DNA of 64,000 bases from SZAS-103 sp036496805. GTDB taxonomy: Bacteria > Pseudomonadota > Gammaproteobacteria > Xanthomonadales > Xanthomonadaceae. The stretch covers positions 186,001-250,000 of the forward strand of contig DASXKN010000029.1 in NCBI GenBank assembly GCA_036496805.1. Direction: 5' to 3'. The notes beneath the pieces were generated by a model. It saw nothing but the letters and a program-made list of their open reading frames with translations. It was not told where the DNA came from and searched no databases. Each line of letters starts with the position of its first letter. Within the stretch, counting starts at the first letter, position 1. A program made the translations under genes and the position numbers. Below are positions 59,817 to 64,000 of the stretch, one piece after another.

Positions 59817-59847
59817 AAACCCGCGCTTGCCGCGGGTTTTTTGTTTT
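59817..59847 (+). terminator. intrinsic terminator after tRNA-Leu
   Basis: 9-bp stem AAACCCGCG with loop CTTGC and complement, followed by TTTTTT-G-TTTT. A larger dyad (GTTTCAGG...CCTGAAAC) surrounds the gap between tRNA and terminator. Confidence 0.88.
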
Positions 59848-59993
59848 GCGACATCCGCCGGAGTGCTGGGAACCGACAGCATCCGCGAGTACGATCGCAG
59901 GGAAGATGCGGCCGGCCATCGCAAGACGAGCAGGCGACGCTAACCCATAATTTCGTACACTCTGATCCGGCCACCACCCCCGAGGGTTCCACC

Positions 59994-60305
59994 ATGAGCA
60001 GCAACCTGATTCCGGCATCCGAACTTCCGCCGGGCACCGAGGTATGGGTGAACGACCTGTCTGCGGAAGGACGCGCGAGCTTCGACAGTTTTCTCCTCAA
60101 GCACGCGAAGCACTATCGAGGCCATCCGACGGAGCTGGATCGCTGGATCAGGCAGGGCGTGCTCGACGAATTCGCGGAGCGGATCAACCAGGGTCAAACC
60201 ATCAGCTACCTGCTGGCTTCCGAGGCCACCAAGGACGGCAACGAATACCTGTTCCACCCGTCGCCTGCCGATGTCCTGTGCGAGGTCCTGCAGCGTCCCG
60301 AGTGA
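59994..60305 (+). CDS. small hypothetical protein (103 aa)
   Basis: Protein of 103 residues from ATG 59994, unrecognised. Sequence such as LPPGTEVWVNDLSAEGRASFDSF and LLASEATKDGNEYLFHPSPADVL suggests a small alpha/beta or helical soluble fold. Weak ribosome site; codon pattern is normal. Lies alone before the MalT-like regulator. Confidence 0.65.
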   Translation: MSSNLIPASELPPGTEVWVNDLSAEGRASFDSFLLKHAKHYRGHPTELDRWIRQGVLDEFAERINQGQTISYLLASEATKDGNEYLFHPSPADVLCEVLQRPE

Positions 60306-60591
60306 CTGCTGCGGAGACAGCGTCGCCAGGCGATGATGCAAAGGGCGCCTTAGCGCGCCTGTGCTAGCATCCCGGCCGCCTGGATGCGCGCGCGTTCGCG
60401 GGGATGGGGCCCTGCCGGACACACGGTTCACGATGCTGCGCATCGCGGGCGACGATTCCGCCGGCCATCGTGCCCGTGGCGGAAGGACCGGCGCAGAGTC
60501 ACGACTGCATCACTGAACGCGGTGGGGCCGCGTTCCATTCTGGCGTCGTGGCGGACAGCGCAGGCGGCAGCCCGGACGGGGTCGAACCAGC
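60306..60591. other. leader region of the MalT-like regulator
   Basis: 286 bases with no supportable gene; small frames here have no homology signal. Probably contains the promoter of the regulator. No distinct motif is seen. Confidence 0.4.
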
Positions 60592-63264
60592 GTGCAAGCA
60601 AGCATTCCCGAGCCCGAATTCGTCCTCAAGGCAACGCCGCCGCGGATGCCGAGGACGACCTTGCGGCGCGAGCACCTGGCGCGACGCTGGACCGAGATCC
60701 GGCGCAGCTCTGCCATAGCGATCGTCGCACCCGACGGCTTCGGCAAGTCGACCCTGCTGCTGCAATGGCGGCGGATGTGGCTGGAGCAGGGCGCGCTCGT
60801 CGCCTGGTTGACCGCCGATGCGCGCGACCATCCGGTGCGCTGGCGGATGGCGCTCGCCCACGCACTGCAGAACGCCAGCGGGCGCTCGCGCGTCGATGCG
60901 CTGGCGGCGCGCCATGCGGCGCGGCTCGACCTCCAGGTCGAGGGCCTGGCGGGGCTGCTCGCCGAGATCGCGCGGCTGCGCGTCGATGTCGTGCTGATGT
61001 TCGACGAATGCGAACGCCTTCCCGAAACGACGGTGGGCGACGGGCTGGCCTACCTGATCCACAACGCGCCGCCGAACCTGCACGTGGTGATGTCGTCGAA
61101 CGCGCCGCTGCGGCTGGCCGGATCCGCGGGAGACGAAGGACTGGTCGTCATGCTCGGCCAGGACGACTTGCGGTTGCGGGACGCGGAGTCGAACGCGATC
61201 CTCGTCCGGCGCGTCGGCAGCCGGCTCGATCCTGAGGATTGCACGCGCCTGCACAAGGCCGCCGAAGGCTGGCCGATGGGCCTGCAACTGGCGGCGTCCG
61301 CGATCGAGCACGGGCCGGCGTCGGCACACGCGATCGAGGCGGTGACATGGTTGCGCGGGCCGCTCGAGACGCGCTTCATCGAGGCGCTCCTGGCGCGCCT
61401 GCCGGCGGACATTTCCGGCTTCCTCGTTCGCATCGCGATCCTCGACCACATGAATGCCGAACTGTGCGGCATCGTCACCGGCAGCCCTTCGGCGACCGCG
61501 TTCCTGGCGAAAGTCATGCTCGACACGCCGCTGTTGATCGTCGGCCAGACCAAGGACTGGAGTTGCCTGCATCCGCTGGCGCGGAGCTTGCTGCTCGCGC
61601 GCTTCGCGCGCCTGCCGGCCGGCGAACGGCACGAACTGCACCGGCGCGCTTGCACCTGGTTCGCGCAGCACGAGCGTCCCGTCGAAGCCGCGCGCCATGC
61701 GGTCGAGGCGGGCGAGCCCAGGCTCGCCGGCCGGCTGCACGCACGCCTGTTGTGGCACCTCGCCAGCGAAGGTCGCCTGGTCGAGGCGCGCGAGGCGCTG
61801 GTGCACGTGCCCGCCGAAGACATCGGGCGCGACGTCGACCTGCGCCTGATCGTCGGCTGGATCCTCGCCTGCGGCGATCGCCATGCCGAAGCGCTCGAGG
61901 ACGCGCAGCGACTGCTCGCCGAACCGGGCCTGGACGCGCAATCCAGTTTCGTCGCCGCCCTCGTTGCCGCCTCGGCGGCGGCCTATGCGGACCGGCTCGG
62001 GCTGATCCCGGGCCTGCTCGCGCGCTGGCCGGAAGGGTCGGCGGCGATCGAGAGTTCCGGCCACACGGTCGTCTACGCGAACTGCCTGTCGGTATACGCG
62101 TTGCACAGGGGCGAGACCGCGCACCTGCGCGATCTCGAACCGCGCTCGCCGGCTGCGAGTTATCGCTATTCGCCGGCGCTGAGCCGAGCCTTCGGTCGCG
62201 CCCTGGTCGGACTGAGCCACCTGTGGGACGGCTACCCGGATCGCGCCGAAGCAGTCGTGCGGCCGGCGATGCTGCAGGCCGAGCAGGCCAGCGGACGCCG
62301 GAGCGTGGTCGCCTGCGTGTTCGCCGCCGTCGCCGCCGCGGCGTTGCTGGAGCGCAACCAGCCGAAGGCGGCCCTGGCCCTGCTCGCCGGCCGGCTGGAC
62401 GTGATCGAGTCCACCGCGATCCCCGACGTCATCCTCTGCGCCTATCGCACCCTGGCCTACGCAGCGTCGAGCAGGGGCGAAACGCAACAGGCGCTGGGCA
62501 TCCTCGACGACCTGCGTCGCCTCGCCGATGCGCAACGCATGCCACGACTGGCGTTGAACGGGCTGGTCGAGCAGATCCGCATCCATGCGCTCGAAGGACG
62601 CATCGATGCGGTAGGGGAACTGGAAGCCGAGCTCGATGCCCTGGCACCGGTTTTCGCGGACGTGGACCACGCGCTGTTCCGTCCGCAGTACGACCTGCTG
62701 TCCGCGATTGCCCGTTCGCATGCGTCGCTGGCGCGCAGCGAGATCGGCGCAGCCGAGCGCCACCTGTTGACGGCCGACGCGCTGGCTACCGAACTCGGTC
62801 GCGGACGCGACCTGCTGGTCGTGCGCGTGCTGCGTGCGGTCGTCGCACGCCAGCGCGGCGCACCGCTGGCGCTGCGGCTGCTCGGCGAGGCGCTCAGCCT
62901 GGGCAAACTTGGCGGCAACCGGCGGTTGCTGCAGGACAGTCATCCGCTCGCGGCCGAGATGGCGATGGAACTGAAGGCATCGACCTCCGCCGGCAAGAAG
63001 GCGGTTCCGCGATCGGCCGGCGCGGCCGAGACGGCGGAATCGCCGCAGCCGGCGTCCGCATCCTGCGGCCTGCTCACGCCGAAGGAAGCGCGCATCCTCG
63101 ATCTGCTCAACCAGCAGTTGCCGGAGGACTCGATCGCCGAGGCGATGTCGACCAGCGACGAAGCCGTGCGCTGGCACATCGGCCACCTGCTCGCGAAGCT
63201 CTCGGTCGACACCCGCGCGGGTGCGGTGGCGCGTGCGCGGCTACTTGGGTTGATCGAGGGTTGA
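60592..63264 (+). CDS. LAL/MalT-type LuxR transcriptional regulator
   Basis: Large ATP-binding transcription factor, 890 aa from GTG 60592 (needed to keep VLKATPPRMPR, the typical N-terminal signature). Walker A APDGFGKST (about 47-55), Walker B VVLMFDECERLPE, Sensor WPMGLQLAA, TPR-like helical middle (about 360-810) and C-terminal LuxR HTH (LTPKEARILDLL ... DEAVRWHIGHLLAKLSV). Activated by an unknown ligand; no obvious target operon adjacent. Confidence 0.92.
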   Translation: MQASIPEPEFVLKATPPRMPRTTLRREHLARRWTEIRRSSAIAIVAPDGFGKSTLLLQWRRMWLEQGALVAWLTADARDHPVRWRMALAHALQNASGRSRVDALAARHAARLDLQVEGLAGLLAEIARLRVDVVLMFDECERLPETTVGDGLAYLIHNAPPNLHVVMSSNAPLRLAGSAGDEGLVVMLGQDDLRLRDAESNAILVRRVGSRLDPEDCTRLHKAAEGWPMGLQLAASAIEHGPASAHAIEAVTWLRGPLETRFIEALLARLPADISGFLVRIAILDHMNAELCGIVTGSPSATAFLAKVMLDTPLLIVGQTKDWSCLHPLARSLLLARFARLPAGERHELHRRACTWFAQHERPVEAARHAVEAGEPRLAGRLHARLLWHLASEGRLVEAREALVHVPAEDIGRDVDLRLIVGWILACGDRHAEALEDAQRLLAEPGLDAQSSFVAALVAASAAAYADRLGLIPGLLARWPEGSAAIESSGHTVVYANCLSVYALHRGETAHLRDLEPRSPAASYRYSPALSRAFGRALVGLSHLWDGYPDRAEAVVRPAMLQAEQASGRRSVVACVFAAVAAAALLERNQPKAALALLAGRLDVIESTAIPDVILCAYRTLAYAASSRGETQQALGILDDLRRLADAQRMPRLALNGLVEQIRIHALEGRIDAVGELEAELDALAPVFADVDHALFRPQYDLLSAIARSHASLARSEIGAAERHLLTADALATELGRGRDLLVVRVLRAVVARQRGAPLALRLLGEALSLGKLGGNRRLLQDSHPLAAEMAMELKASTSAGKKAVPRSAGAAETAESPQPASASCGLLTPKEARILDLLNQQLPEDSIAEAMSTSDEAVRWHIGHLLAKLSVDTRAGAVARARLLGLIEG

Positions 63265-63269
63265 TCGAT

Positions 63270-63285
63270 CGGGGCTGAGGCCCCC
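63270..63285. terminator. small hairpin between convergent regulator and psd
   Basis: GGGGC-TGAG-GCCCC stem in the 22-base gap between convergent stops. No T-run; weak candidate for a shared terminator. Confidence 0.3.
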
Positions 63286-63286
63286 G

Positions 63287-64000
63287 TCAGGCGAGCCCGA
63301 GCCGCTGACCCAGCCGCACCGCCTGTTCGGCCGCGAGCGATCCGTCGAGCGCGATGCCGTCGCGCGGCAGCAGCACGATGACCGTCGAGCCGTAGTTGAA
63401 GCGCGCCATCTCGGCGAAGCGTTCGACCACGATGCCCTTGCCGCGCCAGTCCTTGTGCACCGGCTTCGAGGCGTACTTCGGGATCTCGATGCCGCTCCAC
63501 ACGGTTTGCACGCCCGACACCAGCACCGCGCCGACCATCACCAGGCACATCGGGCCGAAGTCGGTATCGAAGTGGCAGACCAGGCGCTCGTTGCGCGCGA
63601 ACAGCCGCGGGATCGCCTGCACCGCGAACGGCGCGACGCTGAAGATGCGGCCGGGCACGTGCAGGGTTTCGCGCAGCGTTCCCGTCCACGGCATGTGCAC
63701 GCGGTGGTAGTCGCGCGGCGAGAGGTAGACGGTGGCGAACCAGCCGTCGGCGAACGGGCGCGCGGCCTGTTCGTCGCCGAGCAGTTCGGCCGCCGTGTAG
63801 GACTGTCCCTTGGCCTGGAAGATGCGCCCCGACCCGCTTTCATCGGGCACGATGCGCCCGAGCTGGCTGATGCGTCCGTCGGCGGGCATCAGCAGCGCGC
63901 GCGGATTCGCATCGGCGCTGCGCGCACCGGGCTTGAGCGCGCGCGTGAAGAAGGCATTGAAGCTCGGATACGCATGCGGATCGGGCTGCGCGGCCTCGCC
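63287..64000 (-). CDS. psd: phosphatidylserine decarboxylase, N-terminus beyond window
   Basis: Inner-membrane enzyme that makes phosphatidylethanolamine. The frame enters from the right edge (…PSFNAFFTRALKPGAR) and ends at 63287. Family blocks: MPADGRISQLG, DYHRVHMPWTG, VGAVLVSG and the self-cleavage site FNYGSTVIVLL, where Gly-Ser cleavage gives the pyruvoyl group. About 238 codons are present; roughly 40 are missing. Confidence 0.95.
   Translation of the reverse strand, partial: GEAAQPDPHAYPSFNAFFTRALKPGARSADANPRALLMPADGRISQLGRIVPDESGSGRIFQAKGQSYTAAELLGDEQAARPFADGWFATVYLSPRDYHRVHMPWTGTLRETLHVPGRIFSVAPFAVQAIPRLFARNERLVCHFDTDFGPMCLVMVGAVLVSGVQTVWSGIEIPKYASKPVHKDWRGKGIVVERFAEMARFNYGSTVIVLLPRDGIALDGSLAAEQAVRLGQRLGLA

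Noticed and set aside
60499..63186. 895-codon minus ORF opposite the LAL regulator
   Set aside because: Shadow frame; no motifs, whereas the plus strand shows Walker and LuxR HTH motifs.

Overview
This is a roughly 67-70% GC chromosomal segment of a gammaproteobacterium of the order Lysobacterales (Xanthomonadales), most likely outside Xanthomonas itself (Rhodanobacteraceae-like). The placement is inferred from gene order and protein character: yceD-rpmF-fabH...fabD-fabG-acpP-fabF-pabB-pabC-mltG-tmk-holB-pilZ, a short PilZ protein of the Xanthomonas type, ffs and tRNA-Ser beside dnaX-ybaB-recR, tpiA-secG-tRNA-Leu, and a KdkA-type Kdo kinase beside a GT9 heptosyltransferase. No prophage, insertion sequence or CRISPR array is visible; nearly everything is core or lineage-level chromosome.

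Layout. 1-5.0 kb: RND efflux adaptor (cut by the left edge), a WxPGYW/DUF4142 lipoprotein, an M13 metallopeptidase and a small unknown protein. 5.0-14 kb: a very large thioester alpha-2-macroglobulin with its partner PBP1C, preceded by an A+T-rich array of 11-bp direct repeats. 14-21 kb: an orphan GAF histidine kinase, stress-type small proteins (CsbD family), a bacterial TrmY-like SPOUT protein, a periplasmic transglutaminase, and an A+T-richer hypothetical membrane protein. 21.2-24.8 kb: tRNA-Ser(CGA), DUF6165, LPS core genes (GT9, kdkA) and an MBL hydrolase. 24.7-27.1 kb: moaA-moaC-moaD-moaE for molybdopterin. 27.2-30.4 kb: a secreted Asp-box beta-propeller. 30.4-34.4 kb: SRP RNA, tRNA-Ser(GGA), dnaX-ybaB-recR, a small protein and a HIT protein. 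34.4-38.9 kb: Slp lipoprotein and tgpA-DUF58-moxR (leftward). 38.9-41.9 kb: GT39-like membrane glycosyltransferase, Maf/YceF, a coiled-coil protein. 42-54.3 kb: the fatty-acid synthesis, folate, cell-wall, dTMP and replication cluster, with a GT2 gene inserted between fabH and fabD and no plsX. 54.6-64 kb: TPR protein, 2OG-Fe(II) oxygenase, SDR, tpiA, secG, tRNA-Leu(GAG), a small protein, a MalT/LAL-type regulator and psd (cut by the right edge).

How the parts work together: much of the window builds or guards the envelope (A2M/PBP1C, LPS core, lipoproteins, psd, secG, mltG, fab genes), with housekeeping replication/repair and cofactor synthesis between. The most interesting non-coding signal is at the two tRNA-Ser genes. 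Each is followed by a perfect 32-33 bp palindrome that copies the tRNA's own 3' end in inverted orientation across a bidirectional terminator, and then by a shared multi-hairpin element with compensatory base changes between the two copies. Other notable signals are the phased repeats upstream of the A2M gene, a 27-bp palindrome between the LPS genes, REP-like inverted repeats at three loci, a probable CTG start for recR, and short tandem duplications across or next to the stop codons of several genes.
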